From positions 1 to 59,222 of the forward strand of contig DAHXNV010000013.1 in NCBI GenBank assembly GCA_027365225.1: a stretch of DNA of 59,222 bases, read 5' to 3'. Positions 8,752-18,686 of the stretch are shown piece by piece. The number at the start of each line of letters is the position of its first letter. Position 1 is the first letter of the stretch. The translations under genes were made by a program, and so were the position numbers. This DNA is from Gammaproteobacteria bacterium. GTDB lineage: Bacteria; Pseudomonadota; Gammaproteobacteria; Steroidobacterales; Steroidobacteraceae. The notes below the pieces were generated by a model. That model was not told the origin of the DNA. It saw nothing but the letters and a program-made list of their open reading frames with translations, and did no database searches.

Positions 8752-10839
8752 ATGCAAATCCGACATGTGAATGCCGACGGCTCGCCGCAATACACCAATC
8801 GGCTCGCCGGCGAAACCAGCCCCTATCTGCGCCAGCACGGCCACAACCCGGTGGATTGGTATCCCTGGGGCGACGAGGCGTTCGCTCGGGCGCGCGATCT
8901 GGGCCGGCCGGTGCATCTGAGCGTCGGTTATGCCGCGTGCCACTGGTGTCACGTGCTGGCCGCCGAGAGCTTCGAGGACCAGCAGACGGCCCGCGTGCTC
9001 AACGATTCGTTCGTCAACATCAAGGTGGATCGCGAGGAGCGTCCCGACATCGATCGGATCTACCAGATCGCCCAACAAATGCTGACGCACGGCCCGGGCG
9101 GCTGGCCGCTCACGATGTTCCTGACGCCCGAGGGCGTGCCGTTCTTCGGCGGCACCTATTTCCCGCCCGAGCCGCGCCACGGCCTGCCGGCGTTCAGGGA
9201 GCTGCTCGAGCGCGTCGCGCAGTACCATCGGGCGAATCATGAGTCGCTGCGTGCGCAGGGCGAGGCCCTGGCGGCGGCATTCGCGAGCATCGATCCGCCG
9301 GCGCCGGCAGCGGATCTGGCTCTCGATGGCGCGCCGCTCGAGCGGGCGCGCGCCGCGCTCGAGCGAAACTTCGATGGGCGCCGGGGCGGGTTCAGCGATG
9401 CGCCGAAGTTTCCCCATCCCGGCTCGATCGAGCGGCTGTTGCGCCACTGGCAGCGCAGCGCCGGCCGCGAGCAGCCGGATCTGCGCGCGTTGTACATGGC
9501 GAGCCTGACGCTGACGCGCATGGCCGAGGGTGGTATCCACGATGCGCTCGGCGGGGGGTTCTGTCGCTATTCGGTCGATGCCGAGTGGATGATTCCGCAT
9601 TTCGAGAAGATGTTGTACGACAATGCGTGGCTGCTGAGCGTCTACGCGGACGCCTACGTGGCGAGCGGCGATGCGCTGTATGCCGGCATCGCCCGCGATA
9701 CGGCCGAGTGGATGCGGCGCGAGATGCAATCGCCCGAAGGCGGCTTCTATTCGAGTCTCGATGCGGATTCCGACGGCCACGAGGGCGAGTTCTACCTGTG
9801 GGATCGTGACCAGATCCGCGCGGCGCTCGAGCCGCAGGAATATGCGGTGTTTGCGCCGCGCTTCGGACTCGATCAGCCGCCGAACTTCGCGGACCGCTGG
9901 CATCTGTACGGCGCGCGCGCGCCGCGCGAGCTCGCCGAGTCGCTCGGGGTATCCGAGCCGCAACTCGCGGCGCTGCTGGCGAGCGCGCGCGCCAAACTGC
10001 TCGCCGTGCGGGAGGGGCGCACGCGTCCGTCGCGCGACGAGAAGGTCCTCACGGCCTGGAACGGGCTGGCAATCGGGGCGCTGGCGCGTGCGGCACGCGC
10101 TCTGCAGCACTCCGAGCTCGAGACTGCGGCGAGCCGGGCGCTTCAGTTCGCGCGCCGCGTCTTGTGGCGCGACGGCCGGCTGGCGGCCACCTACAGCGGT
10201 GGACGGGCGCGGCTGAACGCCTATCTCGATGACTACGCGTTTCTCGCCGACGCGGTCCTCGAGCTGCAACAGCTGCGCGTGCGGGGCGATGAGCTGGCGT
10301 TCGCCGGGGAGCTGATGGAAGTCGTGTTACGGCATTTCGCCGCGCCCGAGGGTGGGTTCTTTTTCACTTCCGATGATCACGAGCCGCTGCTGCATCGCAT
10401 GAAGACCTTCGCGGACGAGTCGCTCCCGGCCGGCAATGCGGTGGCCGCGCGCGTGCTGTTGCGCTTGGGGTACCTGCTCGGCGAGAGCCGCTATATCGAG
10501 GCGGCCGAGCGCACGGTCCGGGCCGGATGGGCGGCTCTGGAGCACCATCCGCACGCGCACACCACGCTGCTCGGGGTTCTCGAGGAGCTGTTGCACCCCC
10601 CCGTGATCGTGATCCTGCGGGGCGAGCGGGCGGTGATCGAGGCGTGGCGCTGCGAGCTCGAGCGGGTGTACGCGCCAGGGCGGATGGTGATCTGCGCGAG
10701 CGCGGATGCGGTGGATCTGCCGCCGGCAATCGCCGCGAAGGGGTCGCGCGGGCCGGCCACGGCCTATGTGTGTCGCGGCAGCGTCTGTGGCGAGCCGCTC
10801 GAGTCCTTCGGCGCCCTCGCCGCGGCGCTGCGAGGCTAG
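8752..10839 (+). CDS. Thioredoxin-domain protein of the YyaL / DUF255 family
   Basis: 695 residues. The N-terminal thioredoxin-like domain starts with '[20 protein letters not shown]' and carries a CxxC redox pair as Cys63-His-Trp-Cys66. The middle and C-terminal parts form the alpha/alpha-barrel region typical of glycosidase or epimerase folds ('[24 protein letters not shown]', '[13 protein letters not shown]'). The family (human SPATA20, B. subtilis YyaL) has no firmly established reaction. The ATG at 8752 follows GGAGGAG at good spacing. The 273 bp upstream hold no gene I can support. The gene ends tail to tail with putA, with a four-base overlap and no terminator between. Confidence 0.88.
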   Translation: MQIRHVNADGSPQYTNRLAGETSPYLRQHGHNPVDWYPWGDEAFARARDLGRPVHLSVGYAACHWCHVLAAESFEDQQTARVLNDSFVNIKVDREERPDIDRIYQIAQQMLTHGPGGWPLTMFLTPEGVPFFGGTYFPPEPRHGLPAFRELLERVAQYHRANHESLRAQGEALAAAFASIDPPAPAADLALDGAPLERARAALERNFDGRRGGFSDAPKFPHPGSIERLLRHWQRSAGREQPDLRALYMASLTLTRMAEGGIHDALGGGFCRYSVDAEWMIPHFEKMLYDNAWLLSVYADAYVASGDALYAGIARDTAEWMRREMQSPEGGFYSSLDADSDGHEGEFYLWDRDQIRAALEPQEYAVFAPRFGLDQPPNFADRWHLYGARAPRELAESLGVSEPQLAALLASARAKLLAVREGRTRPSRDEKVLTAWNGLAIGALARAARALQHSELETAASRALQFARRVLWRDGRLAATYSGGRARLNAYLDDYAFLADAVLELQQLRVRGDELAFAGELMEVVLRHFAAPEGGFFFTSDDHEPLLHRMKTFADESLPAGNAVAARVLLRLGYLLGESRYIEAAERTVRAGWAALEHHPHAHTTLLGVLEELLHPPVIVILRGERAVIEAWRCELERVYAPGRMVICASADAVDLPPAIAAKGSRGPATAYVCRGSVCGEPLESFGALAAALRG

Positions 10840-13800
10840 GCCAACAGCTCGATCGTGCCGCCAATGGCCGCGGTGTTGATGGTCAGCGTGCGCTCGGTGG
10901 CGAAGCGCTGCAGGTAGTGCGGACCGCCAGCCTTCGGTCCGGTGCCGGAGAGTCCCTGGCCGCCGAACGGCTGGACGCCCACCACGGCGCCGATCATGTT
11001 CCGGTTGACGTAGGTGTTGCCGACCGGCAAGGCGCGGAACACGTGCTCGGCCAGCGACTCGAGCCGGCTGTGTATGCCGAGCGTCAGGCCGAAGCCGGTG
11101 GCCCGGATCGCCTCCAGGACCTGCGGCAGCTGCTCGGCGCGGTAGCGGGCAAGGTGCAGGACGGGGCCGAACTCCTCGGTTTTGAGCTGATCGAGCGCAC
11201 TCAGCTCGAACAGATGCGGGCCGAAGAAGTGACCGTGCGGCGGGCAATGATCGGTCGGACAGGCATACAGGAGCTTCGCTTCGCGGCGCATGCGCTCGGC
11301 ATGGCGGGCGAGCTTCGCGTGCGCTTCGGCACCGATCACCGGTCCGATGTCGGTGGCGGGGTTGCCAGGATCGCCGATCGTCAGGCCGCGCATCGCGCCG
11401 ATCAACATCTCGATCACCCGTCCGGCGATCTCCTCCTGCACGTACAGCAGCCTCAGTGCCGAGCAACGTTGCCCGGCGCTGGTGAAGGCCGAGGTGATCA
11501 CGTCGTCGACCACCTGCTCGGGCAACGCCGTGGTATCGACGATCATCGCGTTGACGCCGCCGGTCTCGGCGATCAGCGGCACGATGGGCCCATCGCGTCC
11601 CGCGAGCGTGCGGTTGATGCTGGCCGCGGTGGCCGTCGAGCCGGTGAAAGCCACGCCGGCGATTGCCGGGTGGGTGAGGGCGATTCGCTCGAACGGAGGG
11701 CCTGGCGCCGGCGTCAGTTGCAGCGCCGCGCGCGGGATGCCGGCCTCGTGCAGCACGGCGACCATGGCGTGGGCGACCAGCGGGGTCGCCGGGGCCGGCT
11801 TGGCGAGCACGGTGTTGCCGGCCATGAGCGCGGCGGTGATCTGCCCGGCGAAGATGGCGAGCGGGAAGTTCCAGGGACTGATGCAGGCGAACACGCCGCG
11901 TCCCTGCAGCCACAGCTCGTTGCGCTCGCCAACCGGACCGGGCAGGCGCTGGGGAGCGCCGAACAGTGCCCGACCCTGCTCGGCGTAGTAACGGCAGAAA
12001 TCCGTCGCTTCACGCACCTCGGCGAGGGCGTCCGGGAGCGTTTTGCCGGCTTCTCGCACCAGCAGGTCGACGAACGCGGCGCGGCGTTGCTCGAGCAGCG
12101 CCGCGGCACGCTCCAGGATTGCGGCGCGCTCGGCGGCTGGTTGTCGATCCCAGGCCGGCTGAGCCCGGTCCGCGGCCTGCAGGGCCGTGCGGATCTCTGT
12201 CTCGCTAGCGTCCCGGCTGAGGCCCACGGTCTCGCCGTTGGTCGGGGACTCGACCGGGGTGTCGGGCGGTGCGCCGGGAGCGCAGGCGAGGATGGGTCCG
12301 CCGAGCAGGCGGCGGCCACGCGCCGCCTCGAGATCAGCCAGGAGTGCCGCGATCTCAGCCGGGTTGCCGAGATCCAGGCCGCGGGAGTTGGCGCGTGTGC
12401 CGTACAGATGCGGCGGCTCGCGCACCCCGGGCGACGGTTCGATGTTGTCCGCAATGACCTGTCCCACGACCTGTTCCACCGGTATGTGCTTATCGAGGAA
12501 GTGATGTACGAACGATGTATTGGCGCCGTTTTCGAGCAGCCGCCGCACGAGGTACGGCAGCAGGTCCTGATGCGTGCCCACGGGCGCATATGCGCGCACG
12601 GGCGGCAGCCCGGGTCGCTCGGCGCGCACCATCGCGTACAGGGCCTGTCCCATGCCGTGCAGCCGTTGAAACTCGTAGCGCGCGCCGCTCGGGGCAAGCG
12701 CCATCACGCAGGCGATGGTCAGCGCGTTGTGGGTGGCGAACTGCGGATAGATGACCTCCTGGGCCTCGAACAACCGCTGTACGCACACGAGATAGCTTGC
12801 ATCCGTCGCCGCCTTGGCGGTGTACACCGGAAAGCTCGCCAGGCCCCGCTCCTGGGCGCGCTTGATCTCGGTGTCCCAATAAGCGCCCTTGACCAGGCGC
12901 ACGCTCATGCGCCGGTCGATCTTGCGCGCCAGCGCGGCCGACCATGCGATGACCAGCGGTGCGCGCCGCCCGTAGGCCTGCACCGCCAGTCCGAGGCCCT
13001 CCCACGCGCGCGTCTGCGGATCGTGCGCCAACGCCTCGATGACATCGAGAGACAGGTCGAGCCGGTCGGCTTCCTCGGCATCGACGGTGAGCGGGACGCC
13101 GGCGCGGCAGGCGCTGCGGGCCAGCTCGACGGCCCTGGGGACCAGGCGCTCGAGGACCCTCGGCCGCTGCAGCAGTTGATAGCGCGACTCGAGCGCCGAG
13201 AGCTTGACCGAGATGCCCGAGCGCGTGTGCACGGGGCCGGCCGGTTGGCGGCCGAGCGCCTCGATGGCGCCGTGATAGGCCTGAAAGTAGCGCTCCGCGT
13301 CCGCATCGGTGCGCGCGCCTTCGCCGAGCATGTCGAAGGAGCACAGCGCGAGCTCGGGATGTTTCGCGCCACGCGCGAGCGCCGCCTCGATCGACTCCCC
13401 GACGATGAATGCGTGACCCATCAGCCGCATGGCGTGGCGCATGATCCTGCGGGTCGCCGGCGCGAGCAGATGGCGCGGCGCGGGCGTCTCGGTGAGCAGC
13501 GCGCGCGCATCGGGCAGCGCCCGGCCCGCGGTGCGCAGCAGCGCCAGGCCGAGCCGCACCTTGAGGCTCGCATCCCTTCCCCCGGTGCGCAGCGCGGCGA
13601 GCCGCTCGGCGATCAGACGATCCGCGCTCAGCGCATCGGGCGTGCGCAGCAGCGCCTCGGCGAGACTCATCAGCGCCTTGCCCTCGGCGCTGTCCAGGCT
13701 GAATTGGGCCAGCAGCGACTCGACCAGCGAGCCGGATCGGGCGTGCGCGCGAGCGGCGTGAACCCAGGCGATGGCCTCGGCACGCGCGGCCCGCAACGGT

Positions 13801-13943
13801 GCCTCGACGCCGAGTAACGTCTCGCGCAGTTCCGCGACGGCCGCCCCTTCGGGCCGCAGCGTCGCTGCGCGCATGCGCTCGCGCAGAGCCTCCAGATCGT
13901 CCCGATCCTGTGAACGCGCCCGATGGGCGGACATCGCGGTCAT
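10836..13943 (-). CDS. putA: Bifunctional proline dehydrogenase / glutamate-semialdehyde dehydrogenase
   Basis: It oxidises proline to pyrroline-5-carboxylate with FAD and then to glutamate with NAD. The FAD barrel of proline dehydrogenase spans roughly residues 130-480 ('[13 protein letters not shown]', 'FATHNALT', '[10 protein letters not shown]'). The aldehyde dehydrogenase domain follows at about 500-1000 with '[11 protein letters not shown]', 'AFTGST', the catalytic Glu in 'AETGG' and the nucleophile in '[12 protein letters not shown]'. At about 1035 residues it lacks the ribbon-helix-helix repressor domain of enteric PutA, so regulation must come from elsewhere, most likely the divergent Lrp-type gene. 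A GTG three codons upstream and an ATG three codons downstream are alternative starts. Confidence 0.95.
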   Translation of the reverse strand: MTAMSAHRARSQDRDDLEALRERMRAATLRPEGAAVAELRETLLGVEAPLRAARAEAIAWVHAARAHARSGSLVESLLAQFSLDSAEGKALMSLAEALLRTPDALSADRLIAERLAALRTGGRDASLKVRLGLALLRTAGRALPDARALLTETPAPRHLLAPATRRIMRHAMRLMGHAFIVGESIEAALARGAKHPELALCSFDMLGEGARTDADAERYFQAYHGAIEALGRQPAGPVHTRSGISVKLSALESRYQLLQRPRVLERLVPRAVELARSACRAGVPLTVDAEEADRLDLSLDVIEALAHDPQTRAWEGLGLAVQAYGRRAPLVIAWSAALARKIDRRMSVRLVKGAYWDTEIKRAQERGLASFPVYTAKAATDASYLVCVQRLFEAQEVIYPQFATHNALTIACVMALAPSGARYEFQRLHGMGQALYAMVRAERPGLPPVRAYAPVGTHQDLLPYLVRRLLENGANTSFVHHFLDKHIPVEQVVGQVIADNIEPSPGVREPPHLYGTRANSRGLDLGNPAEIAALLADLEAARGRRLLGGPILACAPGAPPDTPVESPTNGETVGLSRDASETEIRTALQAADRAQPAWDRQPAAERAAILERAAALLEQRRAAFVDLLVREAGKTLPDALAEVREATDFCRYYAEQGRALFGAPQRLPGPVGERNELWLQGRGVFACISPWNFPLAIFAGQITAALMAGNTVLAKPAPATPLVAHAMVAVLHEAGIPRAALQLTPAPGPPFERIALTHPAIAGVAFTGSTATAASINRTLAGRDGPIVPLIAETGGVNAMIVDTTALPEQVVDDVITSAFTSAGQRCSALRLLYVQEEIAGRVIEMLIGAMRGLTIGDPGNPATDIGPVIGAEAHAKLARHAERMRREAKLLYACPTDHCPPHGHFFGPHLFELSALDQLKTEEFGPVLHLARYRAEQLPQVLEAIRATGFGLTLGIHSRLESLAEHVFRALPVGNTYVNRNMIGAVVGVQPFGGQGLSGTGPKAGGPHYLQRFATERTLTINTAAIGGTIELLA

Positions 13944-14003
13944 GCGGCACACGGAAATGGCTAGATGATTATTCTCATCCTATCCGTACACACAGAGAAT
14001 ATT

Positions 14004-14032
14004 TTCATATTTTGACGCTAATAGAAGTACAA
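14004..14032 (-). promoter_or_regulatory. Putative putA promoter in an AT-rich Lrp-type control region
   Basis: On the minus strand TTGTAC and TATGAA are separated by 17 bases, about 60 bases before putA. The surrounding 90 bp between putA and the Lrp-type gene are far more AT-rich than the neighbouring genes and include runs such as GAATATTTTCATATTTTGAC, the kind of sequence Lrp-family proteins bind. On the plus strand a TACAAT (14028-14033) sits just before the regulator start. Confidence 0.4.
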
Positions 14033-14042
14033 TTCACTGGCT

Positions 14043-14576
14043 ATGCGCCAAAAAGACGCCATCGCGGGATTCCGCTCGCTCGACCGGATCGACCGCAAGC
14101 TGCTGCTGCGGCTGCAGCAGGATGGGCGTTTGCCGGTGTCCCAGCTTGCCCGTGAGGTGAATCTCACCGTCACCCCGACGCTCGAGCGCATACGCCGCCT
14201 CGAGGCCGCGGGCTTCATCGCCGGCTATTTCGCGCGCCTGAACGCGCGACGTCTGGGTCTCGGCTTGCTGGTGTACGTCGAGGTGACGCTCGATCGCACC
14301 ACGCCGGAGGCCTTCGAGCGCTTCAAGGAAATGGTGGCCGCCCAAGACGAGATCATGGAATGCCACATGGTCGCCGGCGGCTTCGATTACTTGCTCAAGG
14401 TGCGCGTCAAGGACATGGAGCGCTATCGCACGCTGCTCGGGGAAACCATCGCCGGGATCCGCGGCGTGCAGCAGACGCACAGCTACTTCGTGATGGAGGA
14501 AGTCAAGTCGACGCATCGTATCGGCATACCCGAGAGCGCGCCCGCCGGCGAGGGCGGCGCGCCGCAGCGAGGTTGA
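14043..14576 (+). CDS. putR: Lrp/AsnC-family regulator, probable PutR
   Basis: 177 residues: an N-terminal winged helix-turn-helix ('LDRIDRKLLLRLQQDGRLPVS', 'TPTLERIRRLEAAGFI') and a C-terminal RAM ligand-binding domain ('GLLVYVEVTL', 'MECHMVAGGFDYLLKVRV'). Lrp-type regulators next to and divergent from putA activate it in response to proline in several proteobacteria, and this arrangement is the main basis for the PutR call. The start codon has no recognisable ribosome site and follows a TACAAT box by nine bases, so the transcript may be leaderless. The C-terminal tail is rich in Gly and Pro. Confidence 0.85.
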   Translation: MRQKDAIAGFRSLDRIDRKLLLRLQQDGRLPVSQLAREVNLTVTPTLERIRRLEAAGFIAGYFARLNARRLGLGLLVYVEVTLDRTTPEAFERFKEMVAAQDEIMECHMVAGGFDYLLKVRVKDMERYRTLLGETIAGIRGVQQTHSYFVMEEVKSTHRIGIPESAPAGEGGAPQRG

Positions 14577-14600
14577 GCGCGCGCCGGCGCGCGCCGCTCA
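14574..14600. terminator. GC-only palindrome between convergent genes
   Basis: An 18-bp perfect palindrome of GC steps (14577-14594) overlaps the end of the Lrp-type gene and reaches the end of the convergent membrane-protein gene. It could act as a bidirectional transcription end. There is no T-run, so intrinsic termination is uncertain. Confidence 0.3.
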
Positions 14601-16361
14601 CGGGGAGGCGCCGAGGCTCGCGCGCGGCAACTCGCCTTCCAACAGGGTGATGGCGCACCGGCGCGCCGCATCCGGGTCGATCCGTCCGGCCGCCACGTCG
14701 GCCACCAGCCTTACGTGCTCGCGGTGGCGCAGGCCGATGATCGCCATGCCCAGATGATGGGCCACGTTGGCCAGCGCGGCGCGAATTTCCGGTGCGAATT
14801 GCTCGCCGTCGCGAGGCCGACAGACCAACGCCCCGAGGACGGACTCCGCGACGGTCATCGGCAATGCAAGCCCTTCGGCGCCGAGACCCGAGGAGTGCGC
14901 AGCGAGCGTTGCCGTCTCGTGCGTGGCGCGCAGCGTCACGAACACCGGATCATCGGCGTCGACCGCGTCGGGCCAGGGCCCGCCGTAGGCGGTGCCGCGC
15001 CGGTACGTGCTGCCGGCGCGCAGGTAGACCGCCACCGCGGCGCAGTGCGGCTGTAGCCGCTCAACGGTCATCGCGAGCAGGTGCGCCTCGCGCTCCACGA
15101 ACGGACATTCGCGCGCCAGGCGCTCGAGCGCGAGCAGCGCGAGGCGCTGGCTGCGGAAGAAGATCTGCTCGATCCAACTCTCGAGCCGCCGGTGCAGCGG
15201 GCTCAGTACCAGCGCCAGCACGAGCGCAGCGAGCGCCTGCAGTGTCCAGCCGAACTTGTCGCTCACCGCAAACTGATGCAGCGTCTCCTCGAGGATCGAG
15301 AACGTGCCGAACACGAGCGCGGTGAGCAGACCAAACACCAGCGCCCGGTCGATCACGAATCCGACATCGATCAGACGCGTACGCAGCACGGCGTACAGGT
15401 AGCCGACCAGGGCGACTCCCTGTGCGATAATAAGTCCCTGAAGGACGTACGGGTGGCGCGCGGTGTTCATCGTGACGAAGATGATGCCGGTGATGCCAAG
15501 TAGCGCGGTGCTCCAGAGGATCCAGCGGATGCGCAGCCGCTCCTGGTGTGCCGCCCGGCGATACCCGACGAACAGGACGAGCAGCGTCAAGCCAAAAACA
15601 ATGAAGGAGCAGACGGCCGGGATAACTTCCGACAAGACGAGCGGAACGCTCGCGCCGCGGAGCATGAGCGGAATATCGTGAACCTCGAAGAAGAGGGTCG
15701 TGAGCGCGATCATGGCGGCGCAGGCGATGCGCGTGGCGCGGCGAAGTTGCGGCGGCAGGCTCCTTCCGGCGAGGGAATCGGCGAGGACGAACAGCGCCGG
15801 CAACTGGATCAGAAACTCTGTGAGCGCGCGCGCCTGATGCAGCACGAGGAGCCACGGCAGCGGCGCGGGCAACTCGATCAAGCCCTTCTTCAGCAGCGCG
15901 GTGAAAAATATCGCCGAGAGCGACCAGGCTGCCCAGTCCCGTCCACGCCACAGTGTCAGGACGGTGATCGTGAGCATCACGGTGAGGAATAGGACGAACT
16001 GCACCCGCGCGAGCGGTGGCACGACGTCCGGGCGCGCCCGGAGCGTCACGTGCAGTTGACGGCCGTCCCGCTCGAGCGGAATCTCTATGCGCGTGCCTGG
16101 GGGTACATCGGGGCTTTGCAGCAGCAGCACTCGCAGCGATGGGTTCAGCTGCGTGAGTGCAATCACATCCCCGGTCTGCAGGCCTGCCGGCAGTGGCTGC
16201 CCACTGTCCGGCTCGAGGCGGTACTGGTCGGCGCGGACATGCGCCAGGTGCACCGCGAAGTCCGAACCCGGGATCACCCCGAATGCGTAGAGCGCGGCGG
16301 ACACCGCAAAGACCAGTGCCAGCAGGCTGAGCACCAGGCGCAAACCAAACGCGCGCGTCAT
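14598..16361 (-). CDS. Multi-pass membrane protein with C-terminal GAF-like domain
   Basis: 587 residues. One N-terminal membrane segment is followed by a soluble, probably periplasmic domain (about 30-110) that resembles a small PDZ-like fold ('GLQTGDVI'). About eight further membrane segments follow (about 120-400). The cytoplasmic region from about 410 to 560 looks like a GAF domain ('LERLARECPF...', 'LALPMTVAESVLGALVC'). The layout is that of the sensory half of membrane histidine kinases, but no histidine kinase, GGDEF or other output domain follows before the stop. It may signal to a partner elsewhere or be a truncated sensor. Nothing adjacent on the same strand suggests a partner. Confidence 0.6.
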   Translation of the reverse strand: MTRAFGLRLVLSLLALVFAVSAALYAFGVIPGSDFAVHLAHVRADQYRLEPDSGQPLPAGLQTGDVIALTQLNPSLRVLLLQSPDVPPGTRIEIPLERDGRQLHVTLRARPDVVPPLARVQFVLFLTVMLTITVLTLWRGRDWAAWSLSAIFFTALLKKGLIELPAPLPWLLVLHQARALTEFLIQLPALFVLADSLAGRSLPPQLRRATRIACAAMIALTTLFFEVHDIPLMLRGASVPLVLSEVIPAVCSFIVFGLTLLVLFVGYRRAAHQERLRIRWILWSTALLGITGIIFVTMNTARHPYVLQGLIIAQGVALVGYLYAVLRTRLIDVGFVIDRALVFGLLTALVFGTFSILEETLHQFAVSDKFGWTLQALAALVLALVLSPLHRRLESWIEQIFFRSQRLALLALERLARECPFVEREAHLLAMTVERLQPHCAAVAVYLRAGSTYRRGTAYGGPWPDAVDADDPVFVTLRATHETATLAAHSSGLGAEGLALPMTVAESVLGALVCRPRDGEQFAPEIRAALANVAHHLGMAIIGLRHREHVRLVADVAAGRIDPDAARRCAITLLEGELPRASLGASP

Positions 16362-16449
16362 GACGAATTCCGCCGCCTGCAGCCGGCAGGCTGCGTGCGC
16401 AGTGTAAGGAAATTTCTGCGGCCGCGGAAGTTCTGCGCGGCGCGCCCCC

Positions 16450-16959
16450 TCAGCGCTCGAGCACGCTCCCGCAGTGCTTGCAGGTGCGCGCCGCGCGGTT
16501 GGCGTAGAAATGCTCGAACACCGGCGGCAGCTCGGCCTCGATGTCGGTCAGCTCGATGAAGGTCTCGTGCAGCAGGTGCGCGCAGCGCGGACAGTACCAC
16601 TGGAACCCGTCGCGCTCCCCGGGGCGGCGCCGACGCTCGATGACCAGGCCGACCGTCGCCGCCGGCCGCTGCGGGGAGTGCGGCATCAGGGCCGGCAGCA
16701 GCAGTAATTCGCCCTGGCGGACGGGGACATCGATGCAGCGGCCCTCCTGCAGAGTCTTCACCACGATGTCGCCCTCGAGCTGGTAGAACAGCTCCTGGCC
16801 CGGGTCGAGGTGGTAGTCCTGGCGGGTGTTGGGACCGCCGACCACCATGATGATGAAATCCCCGTCCGTGAACATGCGGCGGTTGCCGACGGGCGGCTTC
16901 AGCAGGTGGCGGTTGTCCTCGATCCACTGCTGCAAGTTCAGCGCATGCAGAGCATCCAC
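16450..16959 (-). CDS. nbaC: 3-hydroxyanthranilate 3,4-dioxygenase
   Basis: Cupin enzyme that opens 3-hydroxyanthranilate to aminocarboxymuconate semialdehyde, the precursor of quinolinate, in the kynurenine route of tryptophan breakdown or NAD synthesis. The iron ligands are visible: His50 and Glu56 in 'DYHLDPGQELFYQ' and His94 in 'LMPHSPQRP'. The C-terminal rubredoxin-like metal site of the bacterial family is present as Cys123/Cys126 and Cys160/Cys163. The 169 residues match family length. The start is a GTG at 16959 with AGGAGA eight bases upstream. It follows apaH by 11 bases and is probably read through from that operon. No other kynurenine gene is in the window. Confidence 0.9.
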   Translation of the reverse strand: MDALHALNLQQWIEDNRHLLKPPVGNRRMFTDGDFIIMVVGGPNTRQDYHLDPGQELFYQLEGDIVVKTLQEGRCIDVPVRQGELLLLPALMPHSPQRPAATVGLVIERRRRPGERDGFQWYCPRCAHLLHETFIELTDIEAELPPVFEHFYANRAARTCKHCGSVLER

Positions 16960-16970
16960 GGCAGCTCTCC

Positions 16971-17789
16971 TCAGGATTCGATGGCCTGATAGCCGCGCGA
17001 GGGCACGGCAGTGGTGCTGCCGGTGTCGAGGTCCAAGGCCGTCAGCGCGCCGCCCCAGACGCAGCCGGTGTCGAGGGCTGCCACATCGGCCCGCAGCTTC
17101 AGGCCGATCGCCGACCAGTGGCCGCAGACGACGCGCAGCCCCCGCAGCAGCGGGCGGTCCAGGTCGAACCAGGGCAGCCACGGGGAGTCGCCGCCCGGGG
17201 GCTTGCCCTTGAGCGCGAGATTGATGCGTCCCGCGCGCGTGCACACGCGCATGCGTGTCAGCACGTTGATCACGAAGCGCAACCGCGCCATGCCCTCGAG
17301 ATCCGTCGACCACTGATCCGGTTGATCGCCGTACATGTGCTCGAACAGCCGTTGCGGCTCGTGCCGCAGCGCCGACGCCACTTCCCCGGCAAGGGCCAGC
17401 GTCGATTGCGCGCTCCATTGGGGCAGCACGCCGGCATGCACCATCAGATCGCCCGCTTGCAGTTGTGCCAGCGGCCGCTCGGTCAGCCATTCGATCAGCC
17501 GGTCGCGATCCTTGGCGGCGAGCACCTCCGCGATCGTGTCGGAACGGCGCTCGCGGCGGCTGCCGGCGGCCACCGCGAGCAGGTGCAGATCATGGTTGCC
17601 GAGCACCGTCACGGCATTTTCCCCCAGCGCGCGCACGAAGCGCAGCACCGCGAGCGAATGCGGTCCGCGGTTGACCAGATCGCCGACGAGCCAGAGTTGG
17701 TCACGATCGGCGCAAAAGCGCACTCGCTCCAGAAGTGCGCGCAGTTCCTCGTAGCAGCCCTGGATATCGCCGATGGCGAAGCGGCTCAA
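16971..17789 (-). CDS. apaH: Diadenosine tetraphosphatase, symmetrical
   Basis: It hydrolyses Ap4A to two ADP and can remove Np4 caps from RNA. The 272 residues carry the metallophosphatase motifs 'GDIQGC', 'GDLVNRGPHS' and 'GNHDLHLLA', then a later 'GHWSAIG' box. It begins with an ATG overlapping the apaG stop (ATGA), matching the conserved apaG-apaH coupling. Confidence 0.95.
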   Translation of the reverse strand: MSRFAIGDIQGCYEELRALLERVRFCADRDQLWLVGDLVNRGPHSLAVLRFVRALGENAVTVLGNHDLHLLAVAAGSRRERRSDTIAEVLAAKDRDRLIEWLTERPLAQLQAGDLMVHAGVLPQWSAQSTLALAGEVASALRHEPQRLFEHMYGDQPDQWSTDLEGMARLRFVINVLTRMRVCTRAGRINLALKGKPPGGDSPWLPWFDLDRPLLRGLRVVCGHWSAIGLKLRADVAALDTGCVWGGALTALDLDTGSTTAVPSRGYQAIES

Positions 17790-18172
17790 TGCAGAATCCC
17801 GGGCATCGCCAGCCGAAATAGGGGAATCGGCGCGGTGAACTGCTGGCCCTGCTCATCGATCATGTGGTACGTGCCTTCCATGGTGCCCACGGGCGTCTCG
17901 AGAATCGCGCCGCTGGAATAACGGAAACCCTGGCCGGGCTCGAGGCGCGGTTGCTCGCCCACCACCCCGTCACCGCGCACTTCTTTCACCGCGCCGTTCG
18001 CATCGGTGATGATCCAGTGCCGGGTGAGGAGCGTTGCGGACAGTCCGCCCTCGTTGCGGATCGTGATCGTGTAGGCGAACACATAGCGCTGCTCACGCGG
18101 ATCGGACTGCTCGCCGAGGTAGCTGGTCTCGACGTCGATGCGGATTTTGGGCGGCGCGCTCATGGGCGGCAT
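17786..18172 (-). CDS. apaG: ApaG / Co2+-Mg2+ efflux-associated protein
   Basis: 128 residues of the ApaG fibronectin-III-like fold ('YVFAYTITIRNEGG', 'GDGVVGEQPRLEPGQGFRYSSG', 'GTMEGTYHMIDEQG'). The function is poorly understood; the protein is conserved beside ApaH. An ATG three codons downstream (18163) is an equally possible start, since neither has a clear ribosome site. Confidence 0.93.
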   Translation of the reverse strand: MPPMSAPPKIRIDVETSYLGEQSDPREQRYVFAYTITIRNEGGLSATLLTRHWIITDANGAVKEVRGDGVVGEQPRLEPGQGFRYSSGAILETPVGTMEGTYHMIDEQGQQFTAPIPLFRLAMPGILH

Positions 18173-18215
18173 TTTACCGGGGCGCGGCCCGCGCCGCGAT
18201 GCCCGGTGGACGCGA

Positions 18216-18677
18216 TCAGCGCTTGGCGGGCGAGCCGGAACGTTTCACGCGCACGGCAAGCACATCACACGGCGCGGCGTGCAGCACCGTGTCCTCGGTG
18301 AGGTTCACCAGAATGGACATTCCGTGGCGCTCACGGCTGCCGAGCACGATCAGATCGGCCTGGCGCTTGCGGGCGATGCGGACGATTTCGGCCTTGACGC
18401 TACCGGCCTGGACCCAGCAGGTCGCCTGCGCCAGGCCGAGCTCGGCGGCGAGCGCCGTCAGGCGCGCGCGGGCCTGCTCGAGCAATTCGTCTTCGATGCG
18501 CACCGATGCCGCCAGCGTCTCGGCCATCGGTTCGGCGGGCAGGAACTCCACCACGTGCAGCAGCTCGATTTCGGCTCCGAGGGCTGTGGCGAGCGCCACG
18601 GCGCGCTGCCCGATCCGCAGGCTGTCCTCGCTCAGATCGACGACCAGAAGAATGCGGCGATAGGCCTCGCTCGTCAT
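18216..18677 (-). CDS. Universal stress protein, UspA type
   Basis: 153 residues of the Usp fold. It opens with 'RRILLVVDLSEDSLRIGQ', has the central 'ADLIVLGSRERHGM' nucleotide-loop region, and ends with 'APCDVLAVRVK'. Members are small cytoplasmic proteins, often ATP-binding, raised under stress. It sits on the same strand between rsmA (9 bp away) and apaG, a place where enteric relatives have nothing, so here it has joined the surA-apaH operon. The specific role cannot be read from sequence. Confidence 0.88.
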   Translation of the reverse strand: MTSEAYRRILLVVDLSEDSLRIGQRAVALATALGAEIELLHVVEFLPAEPMAETLAASVRIEDELLEQARARLTALAAELGLAQATCWVQAGSVKAEIVRIARKRQADLIVLGSRERHGMSILVNLTEDTVLHAAPCDVLAVRVKRSGSPAKR

Positions 18678-18686
18678 TGCGCTAGC

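Noticed and set aside
8479-10269. N-terminal extension of the RlmI-like frame to about 1011 codons
   Set aside because: The added part is the complement of the YyaL-family gene and shows no domain; the true start is placed at 8478.
10527-13817. 1096-codon open frame on the plus strand opposite putA
   Set aside because: High-GC DNA leaves the antisense frame open; the putative protein is rich in Arg, Gln and His with no recognisable domain, while the minus strand encodes a full PutA.
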